This document shows positions 27,522 through 35,693 of a DNA stretch of 64,000 nucleotides, piece by piece. The notes beneath the pieces are model-generated. The model did no database searches. It saw only the letters and a program-made list of their open reading frames with translations, and had not been told where the DNA came from. The translations under genes were made by a program, and so were the position numbers. How positions within the stretch are numbered: the stretch's first letter is position 1; each line of letters opens with the position of its first letter. The DNA comes from an uncultured Siphonobacter sp. (GTDB taxonomy: Bacteria; Bacteroidota; Bacteroidia; Cytophagales; Spirosomataceae), in NCBI GenBank assembly GCA_913774715.1, contig CAJYHS010000204.1:186001-250000 (forward strand), written 5' to 3'.

Positions 27522-27944
27522 ATGATAGATGTATTGTATGTTGAAGACAACCCGGACGATGTAGACATCTTTAAACGGGTTATTGGAAAAATAAATCAGC
27601 CTCCGACATATAAAGTAATTACCACCGGCAGCGAAGCAATTGATTATGTTCTTAAACGGGGTAATTACGAAAGCCCGGAAGTCATTCTTCCAAAAATGTT
27701 ATTACTTGATTTAAATTTACCCGGTAACAACGGGTTTGAGGTATTACAACAGATTCGTTCAAACTCACAGGGACGCTATCTGCCGATCGTCGTGTACAGT
27801 ACCTCAGACAATCCTAAAGATATGCGGGAAGCTTTTGATCTGGGAGCAAATGCATATCTGGTAAAACCCGGAGGTTACCGTGAAGTAAGTGATATGTTGC
27901 GTAGGGCTCTGGATTTCTGGCTCGCACAAAAAGCCAATCAATAA
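27522..27944 (+). CDS. Single-domain response regulator, Rcp1-like
   Basis: A 140-residue receiver domain with no output domain. Start set at ATG 27522, 12 bp after the phytochrome stop; a TTG at 27510 is possible. The acidic pair is in YVEDNPDD, the phospho-acceptor Asp63 in LLLDLNLP, Ser/Thr in VYSTSDN and Lys115 in YLVKPGG. This subclass (as in cyanobacterial Rcp1) is the usual partner of phytochrome kinases and passes phosphate on or acts through protein contacts. Position directly after bphP makes it the likely cognate partner. Confidence 0.92.
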   Translation: MIDVLYVEDNPDDVDIFKRVIGKINQPPTYKVITTGSEAIDYVLKRGNYESPEVILPKMLLLDLNLPGNNGFEVLQQIRSNSQGRYLPIVVYSTSDNPKDMREAFDLGANAYLVKPGGYREVSDMLRRALDFWLAQKANQ

Positions 27945-27950
27945 GTATTC

Positions 27951-28508
27951 ATGGGAGAGATTTTGAGTCAGCTTAAAGAACAAACACGGGAGTTACACGA
28001 ACAGACCGAACAGTTATTTTATACCGATGCTTTGAAAGATGGGACATTAACCTCTGATCAGTATAAGCATTTATTACAAGCTCACCTGGCTTTTCATAAA
28101 GCTCTGGAAAATGCATTAAGTACAATTGAAGATTATCCACTGGAAGAACGTAGGAAAGCGGGCTGGATTGAAGCTGATTTAACGGCGATACATGAATCAC
28201 CCAAATTGGCACAAACGAGCACTTTTGCGGGTTGGGATACGCCAGAGTTACTAGGAGCCGCTTATGTAGCTGAAGGTTCAATGCTAGGAGGCCAGGTTAT
28301 CAAACGCTGGTTACAGGCACACCCCGAACTAGGTTCTTATGCCGGAGACTCGCAATTCTACGGCGGGTACGGTAAAAGTACTGGTGAACGCTGGAAAGCT
28401 TTTGGTTCTTACCTAGTAGATAAGTCTACAGGTCATGAACCTGCAATTGTAGAAGGAGCTAAAAAGGCATTTAAGGCCTATCAGGATATATTTAGAGAAG
28501 TAGCTTAA
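27951..28508 (+). CDS. bphO: Biliverdin-producing heme oxygenase
   Basis: Opens heme to biliverdin, CO and iron. 185 residues, all-helical heme oxygenase fold, with proximal ligand His16 in TRELHEQTEQ and the distal-helix signature AYVAEGSMLGGQVI, which supplies the flexible glycines over the heme. It starts 6 bp after the response-regulator stop, so the operon produces receptor, relay and chromophore together. Stand-alone heme oxygenases can also serve iron acquisition, but the operon context favours pigment supply. Ends at a very strong terminator. Confidence 0.95.
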   Translation: MGEILSQLKEQTRELHEQTEQLFYTDALKDGTLTSDQYKHLLQAHLAFHKALENALSTIEDYPLEERRKAGWIEADLTAIHESPKLAQTSTFAGWDTPELLGAAYVAEGSMLGGQVIKRWLQAHPELGSYAGDSQFYGGYGKSTGERWKAFGSYLVDKSTGHEPAIVEGAKKAFKAYQDIFREVA

Positions 28509-28520
28509 TTAAATGCCTTA

Positions 28521-28573
28521 TTAACAAAAAAGCGTCGGTTTCAATAGTATTGAAACCGACGCTTTTTTGTTAA
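28521..28573. terminator. Bidirectional terminator, phytochrome operon / metallo-beta-lactamase
   Basis: Perfect 24-bp arms (28521-28544 and 28550-28573) around the loop TAGTA, GC-rich in the centre (AGCGTCGG) with A6 and T6 tracts outside. Among the longest perfect hairpins in the window. Confidence 0.95.
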
Positions 28574-28584
28574 TAAAAGATGGA

Positions 28585-29337
28585 TTAGTGCCTAGACGCA
28601 TTATATTTTTTTACCAACTGCAAAGTGTGATTCAACGCTTTCTTATCTCCCCACTGATCATGCCCGGGAATTACCAACTTGGCAGAACCAAACCGGGTGA
28701 TCAAACGTCTGGTCGAATTTTCCCATTCCTTCAGATTTGCATCTGCAATGTTACCCATCCCGAAGACCCCTACACTTTTCACTAAACAACCCCCATGCAG
28801 AATTTTATACTTAGGTAACCATACCACAATATTGTCACTCGTATGACCTTCTCCCGGAAAAAAGCAACGAAAGGGCATTTCTCCTATGGTAAAGCTCGTA
28901 TCTGCGGGCAAAATAGCCTCAGGTGACTCGTATCCCTCTTTCGTTGATTTCTGAGCCGTGAGGGGCGTACTTATTACTCGTATACCAGCTTTTTTCAGTT
29001 CGCCGATTCCTCCTACCCGGTCATCGTGTGAATGAGTGACAATACAAAGCTTAACTGGCTGGTGTAAATGCTGATCTACCCACTGAAGTATCTGCCGGGT
29101 ATTATCGGTGTCGTCTTTGGTATCCCACCCCGTATCAATCAAGACTACTCCATCTTTCGTATTTACAATTAACCCATTAGAGGGAATCGCCTGATTTTGA
29201 TAGATGCCATACGTCACATGAACGAATACATTTTCATTCAGCTTTGTGATTTCGAGCTTAGGCTTCTGAATCGTTTGAGCCCAGCTTGTATTAACGATTA
29301 ATATTGAAAAAACAGATACAATCAATATTCGCAGCAT
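28585..29337 (-). CDS. Subclass B1 metallo-beta-lactamase
   Basis: A 250-residue periplasmic enzyme with signal peptide (LRILIVSVFSILIVNTSWAQ). All B1 zinc ligands are present: site 1 His102, His104 (THSHDD) and His165 (GEGHTSDN); site 2 Asp106, Cys184 (HGGCLVKS) and His226 (VIPGHDQWGD). Lys187 of CLVKS, which binds the substrate carboxylate in B1 enzymes, is kept, as is the DNIVVWLP strand shared with BcII and BlaB/IND types. Hydrolysis of penicillins, cephalosporins and possibly carbapenems is expected from the family, but spectrum cannot be read from sequence. Chromosomal context, no mobile element nearby: probably intrinsic. Confidence 0.93.
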   Translation of the reverse strand: MLRILIVSVFSILIVNTSWAQTIQKPKLEITKLNENVFVHVTYGIYQNQAIPSNGLIVNTKDGVVLIDTGWDTKDDTDNTRQILQWVDQHLHQPVKLCIVTHSHDDRVGGIGELKKAGIRVISTPLTAQKSTKEGYESPEAILPADTSFTIGEMPFRCFFPGEGHTSDNIVVWLPKYKILHGGCLVKSVGVFGMGNIADANLKEWENSTRRLITRFGSAKLVIPGHDQWGDKKALNHTLQLVKKYNASRH

Positions 29338-29456
29338 AAGCCTTTAGAGAAGATAATACCAAAGTAATAACAAGTTACTGAGAAAATTTAGAGTAGAAAA
29401 GCACTTAGATTCAGGAATACTATTCTCTTTCAACCCAATAGTTTAATATGGGCATA

Positions 29457-29495
29457 AAAGAAAAAAGCCTGACAAGCAATTGCTTATCAGGCTTT
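29457..29495 (-). terminator. Terminator of tRNA-Leu
   Basis: AAAGCCTGA pairs with TCAGGCTTT, and an inner AAGCA/TGCTT extends the stem. On the minus strand a T-rich run follows directly. Confidence 0.8.
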
Positions 29496-29497
29496 CG

Positions 29498-29582
29498 TAC
29501 CCGGGACGAGACTCGAACTCGTACAGGCATCACTGCCCAAAGGATTTTAAGTCCTTCGTGTCTACCATTCCACCACCCGGGC
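29498..29582 (-). tRNA. tRNA-Leu (anticodon TAA)
   Basis: The minus strand folds as an 85-nt class II tRNA. The acceptor is GCCCGGG paired with CCCGGGT, the D-arm has GTGGAATGGTAGACAC, the anticodon loop CTTAAAA gives TAA (reads UUA), there is a long variable arm, and the T-arm contains GAGTTCGAGTC. The discriminator is A. CCA is not encoded. Confidence 0.96.
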
Positions 29583-29587
29583 CTCAC

Positions 29588-29611
29588 AAAAAAAGCTCCG
29601 ACCTGCGGAGC
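29588..29611 (-). terminator. Hairpin between tRNA-Gly and tRNA-Leu
   Basis: GCTCCG / CGGAGC stem with a 5-nt loop followed by seven T on the minus strand. It looks like a terminator, but the 39-bp gap leaves no room for a separate tRNA-Leu promoter, so it may be leaky or a processing signal. Confidence 0.5.
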
Positions 29612-29621
29612 CTTCATGCTG

Positions 29622-29694
29622 AGCGAAAGACGGGGTTCGAACCCGCGACCTCGACCTTGGCAAGGTCGCGCTCTACCAGCTGAGCTACTTTCGC
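29622..29694 (-). tRNA. tRNA-Gly (anticodon GCC)
   Basis: A 73-nt cloverleaf on the minus strand: acceptor GCGAAAG with CTTTCGC, D-arm GCTCAGCTGGTAGAGC, anticodon loop TTGCCAA giving GCC, T-arm GCGGGTTCGAACCCCGT, discriminator T. CCA is not encoded. Confidence 0.97.
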
Positions 29695-30002
29695 TTGTGT
29701 TTTAATTTGCCGTGTTACCCGTCGTTTGGGAATGCAAATGTACGCTCGAAAAACGGGGTTTGTCAAGAGTCAAGTTAAAAAAAAGTGATTTTTTTTTCTT
29801 ATAAATGTTCTGCATTGGAAGCAACCCTCTACAAATCAATAATTTATGTCCCATATTTTTTTTAAAAAAATCTATTTAACTTTGATCCTAGTCATTTCAA
29901 TAATTCTCCATATAACTTTACACACTCATCATTTAGACGAGATGGGAGGTCTAAGTGGTGAGAGTTTCTACTGATGTTTAATGAATCCCATTTAAAAAGT
30001 AT
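29695..30002. other. Divergent region between tRNA-Gly and the DUF4293 gene
   Basis: 308 bp. The tRNA-proximal half carries the tRNA promoter (listed). The rest is AT-rich with T and A tracts around 29780-29800 and 29856-29870. TAACTTTG at 29877-29884 matches TAnnTTTG and could serve the DUF4293 gene, though no upstream TTG sits at the right distance. Confidence 0.5.
29735..29766 (-). promoter_or_regulatory. Promoter of the tRNA-Gly/tRNA-Leu unit
   Basis: On the minus strand TTGACA (TTG at 29764-29766), then 21 nt from the TTG to TACATTTG (29735-29742). Both elements and the spacing match the Bacteroidota primary sigma consensus TTG-N19-21-TAnnTTTG. The tRNA begins about 40 nt downstream. 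Confidence 0.75.
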
Positions 30003-30476
30003 ATGCTTCAGCGTCCCCAAACTTTATTCTTAGCTCTGATTATTGTATCAATGGGTTTGTTTTTAGGTTTACCCATCTGGGAAAAAACCATTGGCGAACA
30101 ATCTGCTACCCTGAGTGCTTTTTCTTTGACTTATACTGATGCTGCCAAACAGGTAGTAGAAGAATCTAAACTTTATTTGGCGGCCCTAGCTATTCTGGCC
30201 GGCGGATTGGCTTTATTTTCCTTACTCCAGTTCACTAATCGGGTTCGTCAGATGCTTTTGAATCTGGTCAATACGTTGGTGATGATTGCATTACTGGGCC
30301 TTTCAACGTACGAGTCTCACATTAAAGCCAATGCATTATTTAACCCCGAGACTCCCGGCAGCTTCAAAATTGGTTTTTTTGCTCTGACTATCGCTCTTCT
30401 TGCGAATGTAGCGGCAAACCGCTTCATTCGAATGGATGAGCGTAAGGTGAAAGATGCTTTTGAACGTCTTCGTTAA
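30003..30476 (+). CDS. DUF4293 membrane protein
   Basis: A 157-residue protein with four hydrophobic spans: near residues 6-24, 58-76, 84-103 and 121-139. It begins MLQRPQTLFLALIIVSMGLF and ends in a basic-acidic cytoplasmic tail (RMDERKVKDAFERLR). The MxQRxQT start and layout match DUF4293, a small Bacteroidota family of unknown role. It often sits near housekeeping genes. Here recQ follows after 180 bp with a possible weak terminator between. Confidence 0.8.
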   Translation: MLQRPQTLFLALIIVSMGLFLGLPIWEKTIGEQSATLSAFSLTYTDAAKQVVEESKLYLAALAILAGGLALFSLLQFTNRVRQMLLNLVNTLVMIALLGLSTYESHIKANALFNPETPGSFKIGFFALTIALLANVAANRFIRMDERKVKDAFERLR

Positions 30477-30527
30477 AGACTATCCTGGTGAAGATGAGTT
30501 AATGCGTTCAGAACTCTTTTCTGTCAT

Positions 30528-30562
30528 AACTCTAAAAGATTTTGGCTCTGTCCAGAGTTTTT
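30528..30562 (+). terminator. Weak terminator after DUF4293 gene
   Basis: AACTCT pairs with AGAGTT across a 20-nt loop that has its own short CTCTG/CAGAG pairing, followed by seven T. Stem is modest. Confidence 0.4.
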
Positions 30563-30585
30563 TTATTAATTTCAATTCTGATTGA

Positions 30586-30600
30586 TGACGTATATCGTCA
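30586..30600. promoter_or_regulatory. TGACG-N5-CGTCA dyad upstream of recQ
   Basis: A 5-bp perfect inverted repeat with a 5-nt spacer, 58 bp before the recQ start. Short enough to be chance; noted as a possible operator. Confidence 0.2.
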
Positions 30601-30657
30601 GAATTTATTTCCCCTTAATAGCATCTAACCATCAATTGATGTTGAAGAAAAGTACAA

Positions 30658-32973
30658 ATGGCCATGCTCGTTGATGCGTCGTTGAAGGAAAACCTTAAGT
30701 CAAAATTGAAAGAGGTTTTCGGCTTCTCACAGTTCCGGGGTGAGCAGGAAGACATTATTTGTAACCTCCTGGCAGGAAATCACACATTTGTTATCATGCC
30801 CACTGGGGCTGGTAAATCCATGTGTTACCAATTGCCGGCCGTCGTTAGCGAAGGCACCGCCGTTATTATTTCTCCTCTAATCGCCCTGATGAAAAACCAG
30901 GTGGATCAATTGAACGCGGTTGGAGTAAACGCTCAGTTCCTGAACTCTACGCTCAGCAAATCCGAGATGACGCAGGTCAAAAAGGATGTATTGAACGGAG
31001 AAATCAAACTTTTATACGTAGCTCCTGAGTCGCTTACGAAAGAAGAAAACCTGACTTTCTTACAAAAGGCTAATATCTCTTTTGTTGCCATTGATGAAGC
31101 TCACTGTATCTCGGAATGGGGTCATGATTTCCGCCCGGAATACCGCCGGATTCGTCACATCGTAGAAACCATTAATCCTGAATTACCTCTCATTGCTCTG
31201 ACGGCCACGGCTACGCCAAAAGTTCAGCAGGATATTATCAAAAACCTGCAAATGGAAGACGCCTGTGTCTATAAGTCTTCGTTTAACCGGAAAAATCTTT
31301 ATTACGAAATCCGGCCCAAAACGAAAGATGTTAACAAGCAACTCATCAAGTATATCAAAAGTCAGGCGGGTAAGTCAGGAATTATTTATTGCCTGAGCCG
31401 CAAGACAGTAGAAGAAATTGCGGAGTTACTGAACGTCAATGGCGTTAAAGCTTTGCCTTACCACGCTGGTTTGGACCCAAACACGCGGATGGGTAATCAG
31501 GATGCTTTTCTGAATGAAGAGGCTGAGGTAATCGTTGCTACCATTGCCTTTGGCATGGGTATCGACAAACCCGACGTTCGATTCGTACTTCATTACGATG
31601 CCCCTAAGTCTCTCGAAGGCTATTATCAGGAAACGGGTCGTGCGGGTCGTGATGGACTGGAGGGTAACTGCGTGATGTTCTATAGCTACGACGATATCGT
31701 TAAGCTGGACAAATTCAATAAGGATAAGCCTGTTACCGAACGTGATAATGCCAAAGCCCTGCTGATGGAAATGGTTAGTTACTCTAACCTTGGCCTTTGC
31801 CGTCGTCGTCAACTACTTGGGTATTTTGGTGAGTACTTCCCAAAAGATTGCGGATTCTGTGATAACTGTCTGAAGTCTACGCAGAAATTCAAAATGCAGG
31901 ATGAGGTAGAATGGGTTCTGAAGGCAGTCCAGTTAACCGGAAACCGATTCGACTGTAATCATATTGCAGATATATTACTGGGTGTTGAAAACCCCTATGT
32001 CGTTAGTCACGGTCATAACAAACTGGAAGTTTTCGGAAAAGGAAAATATAAAGTTGGTTTTGAGGAAGAGGGCGACGATGATGATGTTGAGGAAGAGGAT
32101 GAAGAGGGCAACGTAATTACCAAAGCGAAACCTAAAACTTCAGGCAAGAAAGATGATAGCTTACAAACGCCAGAATTTTGGCACTCGATCATCAAGCAAT
32201 TAACCGTTTTGGGTTTCCTCGATAAAGACATCGAAAACTATGGAACACTTAAATTAAGTGAAAAAGCTGCTCAGTTCTTAGAGGCTCCTTTCGTAGTTTC
32301 TCTGTCGAAAGATCACGACTATACCCAGCAAACCGAAGATAAAGAAGACGACAAAGAAGAGATTAACTCGAACGCGAAAGCATATGATGAGGCTCTCTTT
32401 GAAATGCTCAAAAACCTTCGGAAGAAGATTGCCAAGGAAAAAAACATCCCTCCATATGTAATTTTCCAGGATCCTTCGATGGAGGAAATGGCGACTACCT
32501 ATCCTTCAACCATCCAGGAGCTAGCTCAGATTACGGGTGTGGGTATGGGTAAAGCCGTTAAATTCGGTAAACAGTTTATTGAAGTTATTACTCGGTACGT
32601 TGAAGAAAATGAAATCGAAACGGCGACTGAAGTTGTAGTGAAAACGACTACGAATAAGTCCAAAGTGAAGATATTCATTATTCAGCAAATTGACCGAAAA
32701 ATCAATCTGGAAGAAATTGCTGAGGCGAAAGACCTGGGTATGACTGAACTGATTGAGGAAATTGAACACATTTGCTATTCGGGCACCAAACTCAATCTAG
32801 ACTATTACATCAATCAATTGATGGATGATGATCGTCAGGATGAGATTTATGAATACTTTATGAGTGCAGAAACGGATTCCATGGCCGTTGCCCTAAAAGA
32901 GCTGGGTGGCGACTACTCCGAAGAAGAGCTTCGCCTCATGCGTATTAAGTTCCACAGTGAATTAGGCCATTAA
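30658..32973 (+). CDS. recQ: ATP-dependent DNA helicase RecQ
   Basis: 3'-5' DNA helicase in recombination and replication restart. 771 residues. Walker A PTGAGKS is at 48-54, DEAH at 146-149 (IDEAHCISEWGHDFRPEY), and motif VI QETGRAGRDG. The RecQ zinc-binding region starts near residue 380 (CRRRQLL...DCGFCDNC). The RQC winged helix is interrupted by an acidic insertion at about 469-485 (EEGDDDDVEEEDEEGN) of unknown use. HRDC lies at about 576-645 (KNIPPYVIFQDPSMEEMAT), followed by a C-terminal extension of about 120 residues absent from E. coli RecQ (about 610 residues). purD follows 101 bp on. Confidence 0.96.
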   Translation: MAMLVDASLKENLKSKLKEVFGFSQFRGEQEDIICNLLAGNHTFVIMPTGAGKSMCYQLPAVVSEGTAVIISPLIALMKNQVDQLNAVGVNAQFLNSTLSKSEMTQVKKDVLNGEIKLLYVAPESLTKEENLTFLQKANISFVAIDEAHCISEWGHDFRPEYRRIRHIVETINPELPLIALTATATPKVQQDIIKNLQMEDACVYKSSFNRKNLYYEIRPKTKDVNKQLIKYIKSQAGKSGIIYCLSRKTVEEIAELLNVNGVKALPYHAGLDPNTRMGNQDAFLNEEAEVIVATIAFGMGIDKPDVRFVLHYDAPKSLEGYYQETGRAGRDGLEGNCVMFYSYDDIVKLDKFNKDKPVTERDNAKALLMEMVSYSNLGLCRRRQLLGYFGEYFPKDCGFCDNCLKSTQKFKMQDEVEWVLKAVQLTGNRFDCNHIADILLGVENPYVVSHGHNKLEVFGKGKYKVGFEEEGDDDDVEEEDEEGNVITKAKPKTSGKKDDSLQTPEFWHSIIKQLTVLGFLDKDIENYGTLKLSEKAAQFLEAPFVVSLSKDHDYTQQTEDKEDDKEEINSNAKAYDEALFEMLKNLRKKIAKEKNIPPYVIFQDPSMEEMATTYPSTIQELAQITGVGMGKAVKFGKQFIEVITRYVEENEIETATEVVVKTTTNKSKVKIFIIQQIDRKINLEEIAEAKDLGMTELIEEIEHICYSGTKLNLDYYINQLMDDDRQDEIYEYFMSAETDSMAVALKELGGDYSEEELRLMRIKFHSELGH

Positions 32974-33074
32974 ATTGGTTATAGTCTCTGTATTAGTCCA
33001 TATTTTCACTTTAAACGCTTTGATTATTTAGGCTTGAGCCTGGGTTATCTATAACAGCAGCAATATATTATCCG

Positions 33075-34352
33075 ATGAACATTCTCATCGTAGGATCTGG
33101 CGGCCGAGAGCACGCTTTTGCCTGGAAAATCGCACAGAGTCCTTTATGTCAAAAGTTGTTCGTAGCCCCCGGAAACGCGGGTACGGCTCAATTAGCCACC
33201 AACCTGTCCATTGGAGTAAATGACTTTGAAGCCATTGCTGCCGCTGTTCTGGAAAATAACATTTCATTGGTGATCGTAGGTCCCGAAGAACCGCTGGTAC
33301 GCGGTATTCGTGACTACTTTGAAAGCCGAGAAGACCTTAAAAAAGTATTAGTCCTGGGCCCTGATAGTAAAGGAGCTCAGTTAGAAGGATCGAAAGATTT
33401 TTCTAAAACTTTCATGGTAAAAAATCAGATTCCTACGGCAGCTTCACGGACTTTCGTGAAGGAAACGCTGGAAGAAGGTCTGGAATATATTACAAAGCAA
33501 CAGTTCCCGCTGGTGTTGAAAGCCGATGGTCTGGCGGCGGGTAAGGGCGTCATTATCGCTGCTAATGTGGAAGAAGCTCAAACTACGCTACGCGAAATGC
33601 TCGTGGATGCCAAATTTGGAGATGCTTCTCACAAAGTAGTAATTGAAGAGTACCTGCACGGAATTGAATTATCTGTGTTTGTGTTAACTGACGGCGAGCA
33701 TTACCACATTCTTCCGGAAGCTAAAGATTATAAACGCATTGGTGAAGGCGATACCGGTCCTAATACCGGAGGAATGGGGGCTGTTTCTCCCGTGCCTTTC
33801 TCAGACGATGCTTTTCAAAAAAAGGTAGAAGAGCGTATCGTTCGGCCTACCATGAACGGTCTGAAAGCAGAAGGTATTCGCTACGTTGGATTTATTTTTA
33901 TTGGATTAATGAACGTAAACGGCGATCCCTATGTGATTGAGTATAACTGCCGCATGGGTGACCCTGAAACGGAAGTAGTATTACCCCGAATTGATTCTGA
34001 TTTACTAGTGATCCTGAAAGCGGCAGCTGAAGGCAAACTTAAATACGTGAACTTCGCCGTCTCTAACAAAACAGCCGTAACTACGGTTGTGGTAGCTGGG
34101 GGATATCCCGGAGAATACGGCAAAGGGGATGTAATTCAAGTACCTGAAAAACAAAACTATACAACTATTTTCCACGCCGGAACGAAGCATTCGGATACGG
34201 GAGCAGTAGTTACTAATGGAGGTCGTGTACTAGCGGTAACCGCTTTAGGTACTTCCATTACTGAAGCCCGCCAGCGTTCGCAAACGGCGGCAGCCGCAGT
34301 CCAATACGAAGGCAAGTACTTCCGACGGGACATCGGCCTTGATCTTTTATAA
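33075..34352 (+). CDS. purD: Phosphoribosylamine-glycine ligase (GAR synthetase)
   Basis: Second step of purine synthesis: joins glycine to phosphoribosylamine using ATP. 425 residues, beginning MNILIVGSGGREHAFAWKI with the family N-domain. The ATP-grasp core shows LVLKADGLAAGKGVI and GPNTGGMGAVSPVP, and the metal site region is EYNCRMGDPETEVVLPR. Typical length. No terminator was seen before the ricT-like gene 90 bp downstream. Confidence 0.97.
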   Translation: MNILIVGSGGREHAFAWKIAQSPLCQKLFVAPGNAGTAQLATNLSIGVNDFEAIAAAVLENNISLVIVGPEEPLVRGIRDYFESREDLKKVLVLGPDSKGAQLEGSKDFSKTFMVKNQIPTAASRTFVKETLEEGLEYITKQQFPLVLKADGLAAGKGVIIAANVEEAQTTLREMLVDAKFGDASHKVVIEEYLHGIELSVFVLTDGEHYHILPEAKDYKRIGEGDTGPNTGGMGAVSPVPFSDDAFQKKVEERIVRPTMNGLKAEGIRYVGFIFIGLMNVNGDPYVIEYNCRMGDPETEVVLPRIDSDLLVILKAAAEGKLKYVNFAVSNKTAVTTVVVAGGYPGEYGKGDVIQVPEKQNYTTIFHAGTKHSDTGAVVTNGGRVLAVTALGTSITEARQRSQTAAAAVQYEGKYFRRDIGLDLL

Positions 34353-34442
34353 TTTTGGATGGTAGAATACCTGAATGAATGAAAGCTCTCTTGGGAGTCG
34401 CGTTCTAAATTTTCTATCATTCAAAAATTCTACATACAAAAA

Positions 34443-35651
34443 ATGGGATGTGCATCATGTGGAACGGGCGGCTGTGGAAGCATCCGGACCAAAGGTAATA
34501 AAGATGCCACCGTCGTATCAGGTTGTCAGAATAATGGAGCCTGTGGAACGGGTGGCTGTAATAAAATGAACGTATTCGACTGGTTGTCGGATATGGAAGC
34601 CCCAGGATTGGGATTACCAGTGAACCAGCGGAGTAATCTGGTGGAAGTAAAATTCAAGGGTGGCCGGAAGGAATATTTCCGTAATACGGCCCAGATTGAG
34701 CTTTATACGGGTGATCCGGTAGTAGTGGAAATGCAGAGCGGCCATCATTTGGGCTTTGTTTCCTTGCAGGGAGAACTGGTTCGTTTACAGATTGTCAAGC
34801 GGAGTATCAAAGACCCTGAGATCCGTCAGGTGTATCGTAAGGCTACGACTAAGGATATAGAAAAACACGAGCAGAGTGTTGCCCGTGATTTACCTACGAT
34901 GTATCGGGCCCGCGAAATCGTAAAGGAGCTGAATCTCAACATGAAGTTATCAGACGTTGAGTTTCAGGCCGACGGAACGAAAGCTACCTTTTATTACTCT
35001 TCGGATGAACGCGTAGACTTTCGGGAACTCATTAAAGTATTAGCCAGTGAGTTCAAGGTACGGATTGAAATGAAGCAGATCAGCCTGCGTCAGGAAGCCG
35101 CTCGTATTGGTGGCATTGGCGTGTGTGGTCGGGAGTTATGCTGCTCTACATGGTTAACAGATTTTAAAAATGTAACCACCTCAGCGGCTCGTTATCAAAA
35201 TCTTTCGCTCAATCCGGTAAAATTATCCGGTCAGTGCGGACGTCTGAAATGCTGTCTGAACTACGAACTGGAAACGTACATTGATGCCTTGCGGGATATT
35301 CCTACTCTGGATACTCCTATCAAGATTCAAAAAGGCGAAGCTAACCTGATCAAAACGGATATTTTCCGTAAAATTATGTGGTTTAGCTTCCGTGGGGATG
35401 ATAACTGGTATCCAGTGGCTATCCCTCAGGTAATGAAGATTGTGGCGTTGAATAGTCGTGGCATTATTCCAGCTAATTTTGAAGAACTGGACTCAATGCC
35501 TATAACTGAACCCAAATCCACAGGTATTAACAGCGATCTGGTTCGAATGGATAAGAAATTTCAGGCTCAGAATCGTCCTGCTCAAAAAAATAAGAAAAAG
35601 CGTTCCGGTGGCGGGGGTAATAACTCCAATCAGGGACGTCCTCAAAAATGA
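34443..35651 (+). CDS. ricT: PSP1/RicT-like iron-sulfur regulatory protein
   Basis: A 402-residue protein with the PSP1 C-terminal domain of Bacillus YaaT/RicT. The N-terminus is unusually cysteine-rich (CASCGTGGCGS and CQNNGACGTGGCNK in the first 41 residues). Two further cysteine clusters, GVCGRELCCS near 227-235 and QCGRLKCCLN near 264-273, are the conserved Fe-S ligands of the family. In Bacillus, RicT with RicA and RicF adjusts RNase Y processing; partners are not known in Bacteroidota. The C-terminus is a basic Gly/Asn-rich tail (KKKRSGGGGNNSNQGRPQK), possibly RNA-binding. gldH follows after 42 bp, a pairing common in the phylum. Confidence 0.85.
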   Translation: MGCASCGTGGCGSIRTKGNKDATVVSGCQNNGACGTGGCNKMNVFDWLSDMEAPGLGLPVNQRSNLVEVKFKGGRKEYFRNTAQIELYTGDPVVVEMQSGHHLGFVSLQGELVRLQIVKRSIKDPEIRQVYRKATTKDIEKHEQSVARDLPTMYRAREIVKELNLNMKLSDVEFQADGTKATFYYSSDERVDFRELIKVLASEFKVRIEMKQISLRQEAARIGGIGVCGRELCCSTWLTDFKNVTTSAARYQNLSLNPVKLSGQCGRLKCCLNYELETYIDALRDIPTLDTPIKIQKGEANLIKTDIFRKIMWFSFRGDDNWYPVAIPQVMKIVALNSRGIIPANFEELDSMPITEPKSTGINSDLVRMDKKFQAQNRPAQKNKKKRSGGGGNNSNQGRPQK

Positions 35652-35693
35652 TTTTGCTCCCGGAGATTTACCATCTCCGGGACTTTCATTCTT

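Noticed and set aside
28521-28573. 24-bp-arm inverted repeat as a mobile-element terminal repeat next to the beta-lactamase
   Set aside because: Arms are adjacent, not flanking a gene, and the A/T tracts fit a bidirectional terminator.
29420-29705. Several 65-85 aa frames over the tRNA genes
   Set aside because: They only reflect open frames across tRNA-Leu and tRNA-Gly.
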